DNA of 64,000 nucleotides, from positions 62,001 to 126,000 of the forward strand of contig NZ_JAGGOK010000012.1 in NCBI RefSeq assembly GCF_018614615.1, in the 5' to 3' direction. The position numbers and the translations under genes are program-made. Source of the DNA: Streptomyces sp. ISL-100. Lineage in GTDB: Bacteria; Actinomycetota; Actinomycetes; Streptomycetales; Streptomycetaceae. The notes below the pieces were generated by a model, which was not told the origin of the DNA, ran no database searches, and saw only the letters and a list, made by a program, of their open reading frames with translations. Below, piece after piece: positions 7,371 to 15,281 of this stretch. Numbering within the stretch: the first letter of the stretch is position 1; each line of letters opens with the position of its first letter.

Positions 7371-7910
7371 TCACCAGCGCGGTACGGGGGCTTCCAGCCC
7401 TCTGCACGGCAGTACGGCCCAGGACTTGGTGCCCCGGTGCGGCGGTTGGGCCTCGGCGGAGCCCCAGCCGCCGCCCCAGTCGCCGCCCCAGTCGCCGCCG
7501 CAGTCGTCGACGAGAGCCGCGAGCAGCCACAGGGAGCGCCTGCGGCGCTCTGCGCAAAGGGCGATCGCGTCCGGGTCCTTGTGCCGGGGGTGCTGGTCCC
7601 AGAGGACGAGGCGGAGGGCGGCGTTGCGGTAGCGGAGGGAGAGGTACAGATCCTCCGCCGGGGTCAACTCCGCTGCTGATGCGATGAGTTCACTGGCGGC
7701 GAGTACGGCGATGTCGACGTACGGGGCCAGGTGGTGCGCGCGCAGGGCGGACCGTACGGCGGTACGGGCGATGGCCGCGCAGTGCGGTTCGCCGGGGATG
7801 GTCAGGCTGTACGCGAGGCTGGAGGGCCGGGGCGGGCGCGGCGCACGGTGGAGCGCGGCGGTGGCTGATGGGGCGACGGGGCAGAGCGCGGTGCGAAGGG
7901 TCGGCGACAC
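7371..7910 (-). CDS. RsbW-like (GHKL) ATP-binding protein, diverged
   Basis: 179 residues. The core HCAAIARTAVRSALRAHHL and ASELIASAAELTPAED, with LSLRYRNAALRLVLWDQ, follow the order of the anti-sigma/HATPase_c proteins paired with XRE-DUF5753 regulators in Streptomyces. The usual N-box (E-L-x-x-N) is degraded to ELIASAA, so ATP binding is doubtful. A repeat-encoded GDWGGDWGGGWG stretch occurs near residue 142. It diverges from the XRE-DUF5753 gene at 8191, the usual arrangement for these modules. A regulatory protein-binding role is more likely than kinase activity. Confidence 0.68.
   Translation of the reverse strand: MSPTLRTALCPVAPSATAALHRAPRPPRPSSLAYSLTIPGEPHCAAIARTAVRSALRAHHLAPYVDIAVLAASELIASAAELTPAEDLYLSLRYRNAALRLVLWDQHPRHKDPDAIALCAERRRRSLWLLAALVDDCGGDWGGDWGGGWGSAEAQPPHRGTKSWAVLPCRGLEAPVPRW
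7464..7505. repeat. 12-bp in-frame tandem repeat (CAGTCGCCGCCC type)
   Basis: Three and a half copies within the RsbW-like gene encode its Trp/Gly-rich repeat. Unit length is a multiple of three. Confidence 0.75.
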
Positions 7911-8190
7911 TGTGGACTCCTTTGTCCAGACGGCGAGGCGCGCACGAGTGGCCCACGGGTGCGGTGAGCAGTGGCTTGTCTCCCTGACGCGGGACCGCCC
8001 CTCCCAGGGAAGGAGAGTGCGGGCAGGACCGCGTGATGCACTTCCAACTCATTTGCGTGAGCGGTGCGTTACTCAATGTAGAGCGCGCCAGGGTTAATTT
8101 GCCCCTTCGTCACGGAAAATGCGCCCTTTCGTGGCTCACTCGCACGCGCACGCGGCAGACTGCACACGACCGCACGCGGAAGGGAACGGC
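7911..8190. promoter_or_regulatory. Divergent promoter region of the first XRE/ATPase module
   Basis: A 280-bp gap between divergent genes. The stretch around 8060-8100 (GCGTTACTCAATGTAGAG, then GTTAATTTG) is clearly more AT-rich than its surroundings and is the likeliest promoter. AGGGAA at 8181-8186 is the ribosome-binding site of the XRE gene. No clean inverted repeat was seen. Confidence 0.4.
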
Positions 8191-9042
8191 ATGGCAGCGA
8201 GGACGTCCCCAACGGAACGCCAGAAGCGACTGGGTAGCGAGCTTCGCAAGATGCGCACGTCAGCGGACGTCTCAGCCGAGTTCGCAGCCGGACTGCTCGG
8301 CGTCGACCGGGGCAAGATCTCCAATATCGAGTCAGGCGTACGAGCCATCAGCGCCGACCGCCTGCGCACATTGGCTTGCAACTGTGACTGCACGGACGAG
8401 GCTCTTGTCGACGCCCTGGTCGAGATGGCCCAGCCCAGCAGGCGCGGCTGGTGGGAACGGTATCGAGGTTTGCTCCCACAAGGCCTCTTGGACATTGCCG
8501 AGTTGGAGGCGTACGCAGTAGGAATGCGAGCCGCATACTCGATGCACATCCCGGGGCTGCTCCAGACCTCGGACCACGCACTCGCCGTCTTCCGAGTTGT
8601 GATCCCTCATCTCCCCGAACACGAGATCGCCCTCCGGCTTGCCCATCGCGTGGAGCGCCAACAAGTCCTGGACGGCGAAAATCCGCCCGGGTTCGTGGCG
8701 ATCGTCCACGAGGCTGCCCTACGAATGCAGTTCGGCGGCCCGAGCGTGGCGCGGACCCAGCTCCACCACCTACTGCGGAGGTCGGAGCAGGAGAACGTAA
8801 CCCTGCTTGTCCTGCCGTTCGAGGCGGGCGCCTTCCCGGGCGCCGGGCAGACAGTGCTCTACGCGGAAGGGCCGGTGCCGCAACTCGACACCGTCCAGAT
8901 CGACAACTCGCACGGCCCGGATTTCCTATACGCCGAAGCTCAATTGGCGAAGTACCGGGCCCACCTGGACTGGATGGAGGGAATCGCGCTGTCGCCCGAG
9001 GGCTCGCGAGACTTCATCCACAACATCGCGCGCCAACTCTGA
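8191..9042 (+). CDS. XRE-family regulator with C-terminal DUF5753 domain
   Basis: 283 residues. N-terminal lambda-repressor-like HTH: LGSELRKMRTSADVSAEFAA, then LLGVDRGKISNIESGVRAIS. The DUF5753 domain follows from about residue 95, with hallmark stretches ELEAYAVGMRAAY, IPGLLQTSDHALAVFR, RVERQQVL, FVAIVHEAALR and LLVLPFEAGAFPG. Proteins of this type are encoded next to DUF397 proteins and RsbW-like ATPases throughout Streptomyces and take part in developmental and antibiotic control, sometimes described as toxin-antitoxin-like Scr1 systems. A small acidic partner gene follows 12 bp downstream. Confidence 0.92.
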   Translation: MAARTSPTERQKRLGSELRKMRTSADVSAEFAAGLLGVDRGKISNIESGVRAISADRLRTLACNCDCTDEALVDALVEMAQPSRRGWWERYRGLLPQGLLDIAELEAYAVGMRAAYSMHIPGLLQTSDHALAVFRVVIPHLPEHEIALRLAHRVERQQVLDGENPPGFVAIVHEAALRMQFGGPSVARTQLHHLLRRSEQENVTLLVLPFEAGAFPGAGQTVLYAEGPVPQLDTVQIDNSHGPDFLYAEAQLAKYRAHLDWMEGIALSPEGSRDFIHNIARQL

Positions 9043-9054
9043 GGGGATGAACCG

Positions 9055-9246
9055 ATGACTGAGATCAACTGGGAAGACGCGTTCTGCGGCGAAGGCAACT
9101 CCTGCTTCCGCATAGGAACCGACAACGAAGGAAATGCCTTCATCGCCGTCCTAGGCGAGGAGGACCGTTACCTCACCGACAGCCAAGACGCTCTGCGGAA
9201 CCTGATCCGGGACATCAAGGCCGGCAAGGCCGACCACCTGCTCTGA
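9055..9246 (+). CDS. Small acidic partner protein of the XRE regulator (DUF397-like)
   Basis: 63 residues in the position where DUF397 proteins usually follow XRE-DUF5753 genes, with GGGGATG before the start. INWEDAFCGEGNSCFRIG replaces the usual W-x-K-S-S-Y-S-N-G-x-G-G-x-C pattern, and the C-terminus RNLIRDIKAGKADHLL is clean. Partnership with the regulator is inferred from the 12-bp spacing and small acidic nature; the sequence is too diverged for a firm family call. Confidence 0.7.
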   Translation: MTEINWEDAFCGEGNSCFRIGTDNEGNAFIAVLGEEDRYLTDSQDALRNLIRDIKAGKADHLL

Positions 9247-9373
9247 TTCGACCGCGCCGGGGTGGTGGGTCGTGCCGCCGTCTGCGACTGGCGGCGGCTG
9301 AGCGGGGATGGTGTATGAGCGGAGGCCGGGCCGCAGGGGACTGAGCGCCCTGGGACCCGGCCGGCGACGGGCG

Positions 9374-10024
9374 TCAGCTCTGGCTGCCGGAGGCTTCGCC
9401 GCGCGGGAACGAGACCTCGACTCGGCGGTTCTTCTTGCGGCCCTCTTCGGAGTTGTTGTCCGCGATGGGATAGTCCTCGCTGTAGCCACGGATCTCGAAC
9501 GTGATGGTCGAATCGAGCGACTTGTTCAGCTCCTGCTGCACGGCGTCCGCGCGCTTCTTGGACAGCACCTTGCCGTGCTCGTACGAGCCGAGGTCGTCGG
9601 TGAATCCGAAGACCCGAATCTTGGTCGCCTTCTGGGCGATGATCTCGTCGGCGATGGCCTTGATACGGGACGCGGCCTCGGAGTTGAGCTTCGCACTGTC
9701 CTTGCCGAAGAGCACCTCGGCCTGAAGCGCGAACTTCACGTCGGAGTTCGTGTCCTCGCGCCGCTCCTCGCCGCCGAGGTCTTCGACTACGGACTTGATG
9801 TCGACCACGCGGGCGGGGGCCAGGGTGCCCCCGTCCGCCAGTTTGAGCCCGGGTGAGTTGCCGTCCACCTCTGGGGGCGGGGATGTCGTCATACTGCCGG
9901 GGGGCGCGCTGGGCGAGGGCTCGGCGTGGGCGCCGGTCACGGACAGGCCGGTGAACAGCACTGCCGTCGCGAGAGTGACCTTGGCGAAGTGCGCTGGGCG
10001 ACTTCGGGAGACTGTGAAGGACAT
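9374..10024 (-). CDS. Secreted OmpA/MotB-domain protein at the end of the Tad locus
   Basis: 216 residues from the ATG at 10024. A Sec signal ends in GAHA before EPSPSAPP, followed by a Pro/Ser/Gly linker. The C-terminal 110 residues are an OmpA-like peptidoglycan-binding domain: VLFGKDSAKLNSEAASRIKA, IRVFGFTDDLGSYEHG, LSKKRADAVQQEL, NRRVEVSF. The catalytically silent Asp and Arg that contact diaminopimelate (TDDLGS, LSKKRAD) are present. In Gram-negative Tad loci an OmpA-like protein anchors the machine to the envelope; here it could tether the pilus or its secretin-less exit site to the cell wall. It starts 4 bp after the upstream lipoprotein gene. Confidence 0.86.
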   Translation of the reverse strand: MSFTVSRSRPAHFAKVTLATAVLFTGLSVTGAHAEPSPSAPPGSMTTSPPPEVDGNSPGLKLADGGTLAPARVVDIKSVVEDLGGEERREDTNSDVKFALQAEVLFGKDSAKLNSEAASRIKAIADEIIAQKATKIRVFGFTDDLGSYEHGKVLSKKRADAVQQELNKSLDSTITFEIRGYSEDYPIADNNSEEGRKKNRRVEVSFPRGEASGSQS

Positions 10025-10028
10025 GGGG

Positions 10029-10634
10029 TCACTCGCCATCAGAGATCTCGATGGCGGCCACGGGCATGTCAGCAATCTGGAAGTCAACCCTCACTGTTTC
10101 GGCCGGAGGGGCAGGGAACTGGGCGAACCACGTCTTCTCCTCGTTCTCCTTGAAGCCGCCGGAGAACTGGGTGCACAGGCAGCGCCCATCGGTGTCGCGA
10201 AGAATGAGGTACTTCTTCTTGCCAATTCTGTCCACCAAGGAAGCACCAGCCATGGAGGCGGCGTTGTCGGAGAGCTCCTTCTCGCTTCCCCTCCAAGAAG
10301 TGGGGTTCCAGAACTTCCCGCTACCGTTCTTCATCTTCCCGCTGACTGTGAGGAAGCCCCCCTCGTCCCGTACAGCTGAGTTGACAATGAGAGTGGTGTT
10401 GTTGCCGCCGCCTGTCACCTCTGCAAGGACAGTCTCCTCAGCAGGGGGCTGAGGCTCCTCGTCCTTGGGCTTCTCCTCGCCCTTCTTGCCGTTGTCAGTG
10501 GGCGTCGAAGACGAGCTCGTATTGGGCTTGTCGCCCTCATCACCGCCGCAACCGGCCACCGTGAGGACCAAGCCAGTCGTGATCGCCACTGCGGTCAGTG
10601 CCCTTCGGGCCTTCATGGTGTGCCGCATGCTCAT
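10029..10634 (-). CDS. Lipoprotein of the Tad/Flp locus
   Basis: 201 residues; AAGGAAGAG before the ATG at 10634 supports this start. The lipobox LTVAGC ends a short signal. A Ser/Thr/Glu/Lys/Pro-rich linker reaches about residue 68. The folded part has LIVNSAVRDEGGFLTVSGKM and RDTDGRCLCTQFSGGF with a close Cys pair, suggesting an Ig-like beta-sandwich of the kind seen in many actinomycete surface lipoproteins. It lies 33 bp after the TadG-like gene and is tightly coupled to the OmpA-domain gene. A role as pilus accessory protein at the outer face of the membrane is inferred from context only. Confidence 0.8.
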   Translation of the reverse strand: MSMRHTMKARRALTAVAITTGLVLTVAGCGGDEGDKPNTSSSSTPTDNGKKGEEKPKDEEPQPPAEETVLAEVTGGGNNTTLIVNSAVRDEGGFLTVSGKMKNGSGKFWNPTSWRGSEKELSDNAASMAGASLVDRIGKKKYLILRDTDGRCLCTQFSGGFKENEEKTWFAQFPAPPAETVRVDFQIADMPVAAIEISDGE

Positions 10635-10667
10635 CAGTGACTCTTCCTTTTTCTTGTCGTTCGTTCG

Positions 10668-11288
10668 TCACTCGGCCAGATGGACTGAAAACAGGTCATG
10701 CGCCATGGGCAGGTCGACCAGCTCGTCGATGGGGGTCTTTGGGTCGATCTTCCAGCGCCCGCTGCCCTCACAGTCAATTTCAATGACCTTCGACGGATCG
10801 CTGTCGGGCGTGATCTCGCAGCGAGGCTCGATCACTGCGGTGGCATCGGCCTTGGCGTGCGTATTCTCCGTGTCCGGGATGACTGAGTCGCCCACTGTGA
10901 AGAGGGTCTCGATCCTCGCAGTAAAGGCGGGGTAATTATTGACTTCGGTCAGCTCTACCGAACCGAGGAGTTTCGAGTCGTTCTCATCAGCGAGCTGTGC
11001 CGCAGCAGCGTTATATCCGGCGCCGGCGAAATTCCCTTCAGCCATCAGCCACTGGGGCCACGCCTCTGGATCGCCCAGGTGCTCGAAGAAGCCGTCGGAC
11101 AGCTCGTCACGTACGTCTTGTGCTGCCGCAAGAGCAGCTGCATCAGCAGCAGACTGGCCCCCGTTACGGGCAGCCGCCGCCTGAGCGAAGGCAAAGTACG
11201 CGAACGCAAGAAAGAGCAGACCCCCCACCACCACGACGTACATGGGGAGAGTCTGCCCTCGGTCCTGCCGAAGCTTGCCAAGCGTCAG
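10668..11288 (-). CDS. TadG-like pilus assembly/pseudopilin protein, probable CTG start
   Basis: About 206 residues. The N-terminus DRGQTLPMYVVVVGGLLFLAF is the single membrane helix of TadE/TadG proteins, followed by NGGQSAADAAALAAAQDVRDEL, the stretch typical of TadG-like minor pilins. The rest is extracellular with one Cys pair (PRCEIT, IDCEGS). In this frame no ATG, GTG or TTG occurs close before the helix. The CTG at 11288 overlaps the Flp stop as CTGA, in the way ATGA junctions couple genes, so I take CTG as start; an internal ATG (the M of LPMY) would cut the motif in half. It probably caps or primes the Flp fibre. Confidence 0.72.
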   Translation of the reverse strand: MTLGKLRQDRGQTLPMYVVVVGGLLFLAFAYFAFAQAAAARNGGQSAADAAALAAAQDVRDELSDGFFEHLGDPEAWPQWLMAEGNFAGAGYNAAAAQLADENDSKLLGSVELTEVNNYPAFTARIETLFTVGDSVIPDTENTHAKADATAVIEPRCEITPDSDPSKVIEIDCEGSGRWKIDPKTPIDELVDLPMAHDLFSVHLAE

Positions 11289-11521
11289 TCGCCGGTGATG
11301 TCGTCCACCGCGTCGCCAATGGCCGTCGAGATCGTCTCGTCCAGATCCAGTTCCCGAACCGCCACCACGATCAGCGCGATCACCACGACCAAGCCCGCGT
11401 ACTCCACGACGCTCGCGCCCTCGTCCGCTCGCTTCTGCATGCGCGACACGACCGTGTTCCGCCAGTTGCTGATCGCGAGCTGGGCCTTCGTCGCGGTCTT
11501 GAGCGTGAGGTTCTTCGACAT
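11285..11521 (-). CDS. flp: Flp family type IVb pilin
   Basis: 78 residues, with a strong GGAGGGG ribosome-binding site before the ATG. The leader is longer than in proteobacterial Flp (about 35 residues) and ends in ADEG; processing before ASVVEY gives Glu at +5 and Tyr at +6, the exact Flp signature. A hydrophobic stretch (AGLVVVIALIVVAV) and a short acidic tail (ETISTAIGDAVDDITGD) follow. This is the main fibre subunit of the Tad pilus. The gene has its own upstream region with TGGGCCC boxes after the response-regulator gene, fitting separate high-level expression of pilin. The cleaving prepilin peptidase (TadV/CpaA) is not encoded in this window. Confidence 0.92.
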   Translation of the reverse strand: MSKNLTLKTATKAQLAISNWRNTVVSRMQKRADEGASVVEYAGLVVVIALIVVAVRELDLDETISTAIGDAVDDITGD

Positions 11522-11603
11522 GGGGTACCCCTCCGAGTTTGGCCGACGTGTGCGTCTCGCCTTCGACACGAGAAACGTACGTCGGAACAGGGTTCCCGCC
11601 AGA

Positions 11604-11647
11604 GGGTCCGTGGGCCCAACCCTGGGCCCAAAGGGCGACTTGGGCCC
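11604..11647. promoter_or_regulatory. GGGCCCACGGRCCC box, copy 3, plus TGGGCCC direct repeats (Flp promoter)
   Basis: The minus strand carries GGGCCCACGGACCC (11604-11617), identical to the box before the lipoprotein gene at 2883-2896. On the plus strand TGGGCCC also recurs at 11611, 11623 and 11641. The cluster lies 83-126 bp upstream of the Flp ATG in the 152-bp gap after the response-regulator gene, which is a good candidate for the DNA target. Confidence 0.55.
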
Positions 11648-11673
11648 TCGGCAGCGCAGCTGTCGTCGTGCGC

Positions 11674-12768
11674 TCAGCCATGACTCGTCGTCCCCCTCGC
11701 CGATCCCAGCCACAGCGCAATCGCTTCGCTCCTGCTCGCGCTGTGAAGTTTCGCGAAGATGCGGTTGATGTGGTTCTTGACGGTCTTCTCGCTGATGAAG
11801 CAGGTGGCGGCGATCTGCTGGTTGCTCATGCCTGAAGCGATCAGGTCCATGACCTCCACCTCCCTCGCACTCAGCCCGAAGTCCTGGACGCTGCGCGGCC
11901 GCTGGGTCCGCTGACCCTGCTGCCGGTCAGTTGAATACTGTGCCATGCCCGATTGCACCTGCGAAGAGTTTTCTCGTACTCGGACCGAATCCGAGACGTC
12001 TGGCCCATCATTGGCCTCTCGCGGAGCGTGTGCAGTCGCATCGTGTGCCGCCGCGTGGCCAGGGATCCGGCCCGCGCCCGTGTACGGCCGGCCCGTGGCG
12101 TACACCGTGCCGAGCCCCTCCGGGAGCTGTCCTGTCCCGGCCGGGGCAGCGCCGCCCCCGCCCCGCATATGGGCCAGCAGCGCGTCCTGGGCCGAGGCCG
12201 TGAAGTGGGCGCGGCCCTCCTTGATGTCGCGTACGGCGCCGACCAACTGCTCGGCGGTGAACTCGCCGTGCACCAGGTAGCCGCCCGCGCCCAGCCGCAA
12301 CGCCTCGCGCACAATCTCGCTCTCGCGGCTGTACGTCAGCATCATCACCGGCGCCACCTGGACCAGGTACGGCAGCGCTGAGATGCCGTCGACGCCCGGC
12401 ATCCGGACATCCAGCAGCACGACATCCGGCCGGTATTGCTGGGCTGCTGCCAGGGCCTGTCGGCCGTCGGCCGTCTCCGCGACGACCTCGACGTCGTCGC
12501 GGCTGCCGAGCAGGGCGGTGAGGCCTGCCCGTACGACCGGATTGTCGTCGGCGATGACTACGCGCAGGACGCCCGGCGGGCCGAAGGGGTCGGCACTGTC
12601 GAAGGGGGACGGATCGTGGAATGCCGCCGCCGGCGGGGGAACGCGGACCCCGGCGGGGGTGTGTTCCGAGCGGGGTTCGACCGTGTGCGACGACGTGTGC
12701 TGGGACACGTGGGACGGCGACGACACGGACTGACGGGGCCCGGAGCTGTACGAGCTTTCGTCCGGCAT
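11674..12768 (-). CDS. NarL/LuxR-type response regulator in the Tad operon
   Basis: 364 residues, well above the usual 210-230. A 65-residue disordered Ser/Pro lead precedes the receiver domain: VLRVVIADDNPVVRAGL with the acidic pair, PDVVLLDVRMPG with the phospho-acceptor Asp, LTYSRES with the switch Thr/Ser. A long low-complexity linker (about 200-295) joins it to the LuxR HTH, FGLSAREVEVMDLIASGMSN and EKTVKNHINRIFAKL. It follows its histidine kinase by 69 bp. Embedding both between tadC and flp suggests that pilus production responds to an envelope signal; the TGGGCCC boxes just downstream are the natural candidate targets. Confidence 0.93.
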   Translation of the reverse strand: MPDESSYSSGPRQSVSSPSHVSQHTSSHTVEPRSEHTPAGVRVPPPAAAFHDPSPFDSADPFGPPGVLRVVIADDNPVVRAGLTALLGSRDDVEVVAETADGRQALAAAQQYRPDVVLLDVRMPGVDGISALPYLVQVAPVMMLTYSRESEIVREALRLGAGGYLVHGEFTAEQLVGAVRDIKEGRAHFTASAQDALLAHMRGGGGAAPAGTGQLPEGLGTVYATGRPYTGAGRIPGHAAAHDATAHAPREANDGPDVSDSVRVRENSSQVQSGMAQYSTDRQQGQRTQRPRSVQDFGLSAREVEVMDLIASGMSNQQIAATCFISEKTVKNHINRIFAKLHSASRSEAIALWLGSARGTTSHG

Positions 12769-12837
12769 GGTGCGGCCTCCTCTCGGGAGAGTGAGCGGGA
12801 CGGGAGTCGGGGGACGGGGACGGGGGACGGTGGAGGT

Positions 12838-14307
12838 CTAGAGCCGCATCGGTGGTGGCAGCGGTGGCGTTGTCGGCAGGGGCGAAGGCGAGGGCGGGAG
12901 TGCGAGCGGTTGGGCGGTGGCGCCCGCAGGGGTCAGTGCCGCCGCCGGCAGTTCCAGGCGTACTTCCGTGCCCGCGCTGCGGCCCCGTCCGATGCTGATG
13001 CGAGCGCCGATACCGGCCGCTCGCTCGACCATCCCCACCAGGCCGAAGTGACCGGCCCTGCGGAGGTCGTCGAGGCTGATGCCGGCGGGCAGGCCCCGGC
13101 CGTCGTCGAGCACGCTGATGCGCAGCACCCCGCCGACCAGGCCGAACTCCACCGTGACGCGAGAGGCGTGGGCGTGGCGGTGGCTGTTCTCCATGGCCTC
13201 CGTGGCGATCGTCAGCAGGTGGCGCGCGACGGCGTGCGGAACGGTCGGAACTGTTGGAACAGTTGGAACTGTTGGAACAGGCAACGGCGGATACGACGAA
13301 GCGCCGCCCACGACCTGGAAGGCCGTCTCGATGCCCGTTCGCTGCCCGAAGTCCGCCAGCCGCGCCGCCAGTTCGTCGGCGACCACCACTCCCCCGGTGT
13401 CGTAGTCCGCCTGCCTGCGCAGGTCCGACAGGATCTCGCGGGACTCCGCCGCCGCCCGCCGCGCCGAGCGCGCGACCATGCCCGCCTGGTGCTTGACGGT
13501 CAGCGGGTCCATACGGTCGGCGGACTGCGCCAGTCCCTCCGCCGCCATCGCGACGCCGTGCAGGGTCTTGGCGACCGAGTCGTGCATCTCGCGGGCCAGG
13601 CGGGCACGCTCGCCTTCCACCGCGTCCGTGACCGCGAGCCGGGCGTTGGCCTCGGACAGGGCCTGGGTGGCGGCACCGAAACGGAACATCAAGTTGCGTA
13701 ACGTCACGCCGATAATTCCCGCCGCCACACAGAAACCGCTGATCAGCAGCGTGCTGGCCGGGCTCGCCATCCGTTCCGCCCACGCCGAGTAGGCCGCCGC
13801 CAGCAGGAGGATCTGGATCGCCGTGAAGATGCCCGCGCCCCGCCAGCCGTACAGCAGGCCCGCGAGGAGCGGCGTACACACGGTGGCGTAGCCGAGGGCC
13901 GAGTCGGGGGAGGCCGTCAGGAGCAGGACGGAGCCGAAGATCAGGTCTACGCCCATCAGCGTGCGGTACTTGATGAGCAGGGGGCCGAACACCTCCCAGT
14001 CCCGGAGCATCGCGTACGACCCCACGAAGCTGAAGACGACCGCACCCCCAACCAGCCAGCCGCCGAACTGCCCTCCGGCCCTCGCGAGCGCGAAGGGCGC
14101 GCCCAGCGCGATCATGGCGAGGCGGAAGCCGAAGACCTGGCGGCACAGCGCCTGGAGGGCGTTGATCTGGATCGGGATGCTTGGTGCCGGTACGTCATCG
14201 GCGAGGGCGGACGCGGGGGCCACCTCCGGAGCGGCCACGCCCCCGTGAACCGTCCCGCCACTGAGCCCGAGCCCGAGCCGGAGCCGGATCGTGGGAAGCG
14301 TCGCCAT
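12838..14307 (-). CDS. HisKA_3-type sensor histidine kinase in the Tad operon
   Basis: 489 residues from the ATG at 14307, 5 bp after tadC. After an N-terminal cytoplasmic lead, about five to six hydrophobic segments (roughly 55-215) form the membrane sensor. The dimerisation/phosphoacceptor box is ARLAREMHDSVAKTLHG with the phosphorylated His. The HATPase_c domain shows the N-box ATEAMENSHRHAHAS and the G-box DDGRGLPAG. An in-frame 9-bp repeat inserts TVPTVPTVPTVP between the phosphoacceptor and ATPase domains, and the tail is Pro-rich. It pairs with the downstream LuxR-type regulator. No separate promoter is evident, so it is expressed with the pilus assembly genes. Confidence 0.93.
   Translation of the reverse strand: MATLPTIRLRLGLGLSGGTVHGGVAAPEVAPASALADDVPAPSIPIQINALQALCRQVFGFRLAMIALGAPFALARAGGQFGGWLVGGAVVFSFVGSYAMLRDWEVFGPLLIKYRTLMGVDLIFGSVLLLTASPDSALGYATVCTPLLAGLLYGWRGAGIFTAIQILLLAAAYSAWAERMASPASTLLISGFCVAAGIIGVTLRNLMFRFGAATQALSEANARLAVTDAVEGERARLAREMHDSVAKTLHGVAMAAEGLAQSADRMDPLTVKHQAGMVARSARRAAAESREILSDLRRQADYDTGGVVVADELAARLADFGQRTGIETAFQVVGGASSYPPLPVPTVPTVPTVPTVPHAVARHLLTIATEAMENSHRHAHASRVTVEFGLVGGVLRISVLDDGRGLPAGISLDDLRRAGHFGLVGMVERAAGIGARISIGRGRSAGTEVRLELPAAALTPAGATAQPLALPPSPSPLPTTPPLPPPMRL
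13237..13281. repeat. Five copies of a 9-bp repeat (TGGAACWGT type) in the kinase gene
   Basis: Tandem 9-mers differing by one or two bases encode the Thr-Val-Pro repeat of the kinase linker. The unit preserves the frame. Confidence 0.9.
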
Positions 14308-14312
14308 GGCCG

Positions 14313-15200
14313 TCAGCCGCCGAAGACCGAGCCGAAGTCGGTCTCCGACCCCAGGAACATGTTGGTCACGATGAGCAGCAGCGTGGCCGGGACCATGAAG
14401 GCGAGCGTGACGACCGTCGTCTTGGGGATCGCTTTCGCGGCGCGGCGCCGGGAGTTCTGGGCGTCGGTGCGGCGCATGTCGTTGGCGATCTGGATCAGCG
14501 TGTCGGCGATCGGCGCGCCGAGTTCCTCGCCCTGTTGGAGCGCCGTAACGAACTGGGAGACCTGTTCGGATTCGTTGCGTCTGCGCAGCTCGTCGAAGGC
14601 CTGGCGCCTGCTCACTCCCATGTCCATCTGGCGGAGCGTGATGCGGAGTTCGTCGGCCCACGGGCCTTCGTACTTCTCCGAGACGCGGTCCAGCGCCTGC
14701 CGGAAGCCGAGGCCCGCGCTGACGACGACGGCGAGGACGTCGAGGAAGTCGGGCAGGGTCCGCTCGATGACGTCCTTGCGTTCGCGAATGGCCTGCCAGA
14801 TGGTGACGTCCGCCGCGAGCCACCCGTAGGCGATGCAGAAGACACCGAAGAGCGGCAGATCTTTTAGCAGGAGTACGAGGGCCGAGAAGCCGCCGAACAG
14901 GCCGTATACGGCTCGGCGCGCGGCGTACCGGTCAATGGTGAGACCGCCGGGATTTCCGGCCATGTCGATCTTGCGGCGCTTCTTGTCGACCAGGCTCGGC
15001 CCCATGATGCGGAGCACGCTCGGGGCGAAGCGCATGCCCAGGCGGTCGATGGCCGACTCCGTCCCCGAGACGCGCGAGGCGCCGATCTCCAGGGCGACGG
15101 CCAGGTCCCCGGGGATCTTGGCTTCGGCGCGGTACATCTTGATGCCCTGAAAAACGCCCGCGACGCTCAGACCGACCACCAGCGCGAGAAGCAGTCCCAT
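14313..15200 (-). CDS. tadC: TadC-like inner-membrane platform protein (T2SSF domain)
   Basis: 295 residues. Hydrophobic segments lie at the N-terminus (MGLLLALVVGLSVAGVF), mid-protein (GLFGGFSALVLLLKDLP and the following helix) and C-terminus (LAFMVPATLLLIVTNMFLG). The T2SSF/GspF cytoplasmic helical domain lies between about 140 and 260: LPDFLDVLAVVVSAGLGFRQ and LQQGEELGAPIADTL are family hallmarks. With TadB it forms the membrane base on which the TadA ATPase drives Flp assembly. Encoded after TadB with an 81-bp gap filled by a 9-bp tandem repeat, and followed at 5 bp by the histidine kinase. Confidence 0.92.
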   Translation of the reverse strand: MGLLLALVVGLSVAGVFQGIKMYRAEAKIPGDLAVALEIGASRVSGTESAIDRLGMRFAPSVLRIMGPSLVDKKRRKIDMAGNPGGLTIDRYAARRAVYGLFGGFSALVLLLKDLPLFGVFCIAYGWLAADVTIWQAIRERKDVIERTLPDFLDVLAVVVSAGLGFRQALDRVSEKYEGPWADELRITLRQMDMGVSRRQAFDELRRRNESEQVSQFVTALQQGEELGAPIADTLIQIANDMRRTDAQNSRRRAAKAIPKTTVVTLAFMVPATLLLIVTNMFLGSETDFGSVFGG

Positions 15201-15232
15201 GCCGGATACCTCCTGTTCCAGGCTGTTTCAGC

Positions 15233-15277
15233 TCATGCGAGTCATGCGAGTCATGCGAGTCATACGAGTCATACGGG
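15233..15277. repeat. Five copies of a 9-bp repeat (TCATGCGAG/TCATACGAG)
   Basis: It fills most of the 81-bp gap between tadB and tadC. On the coding strand it reads CTCGCATGA repeated, so every unit contains ATGA. Confidence 0.9.
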
Positions 15278-15281
15278 CGAT

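Noticed and set aside
12008-14146. Very long open frame overlapping the response regulator and kinase genes in another frame
   Set aside because: The protein is an Arg/Gly/Pro-rich shadow without motifs, while the two-component genes show full catalytic motifs.
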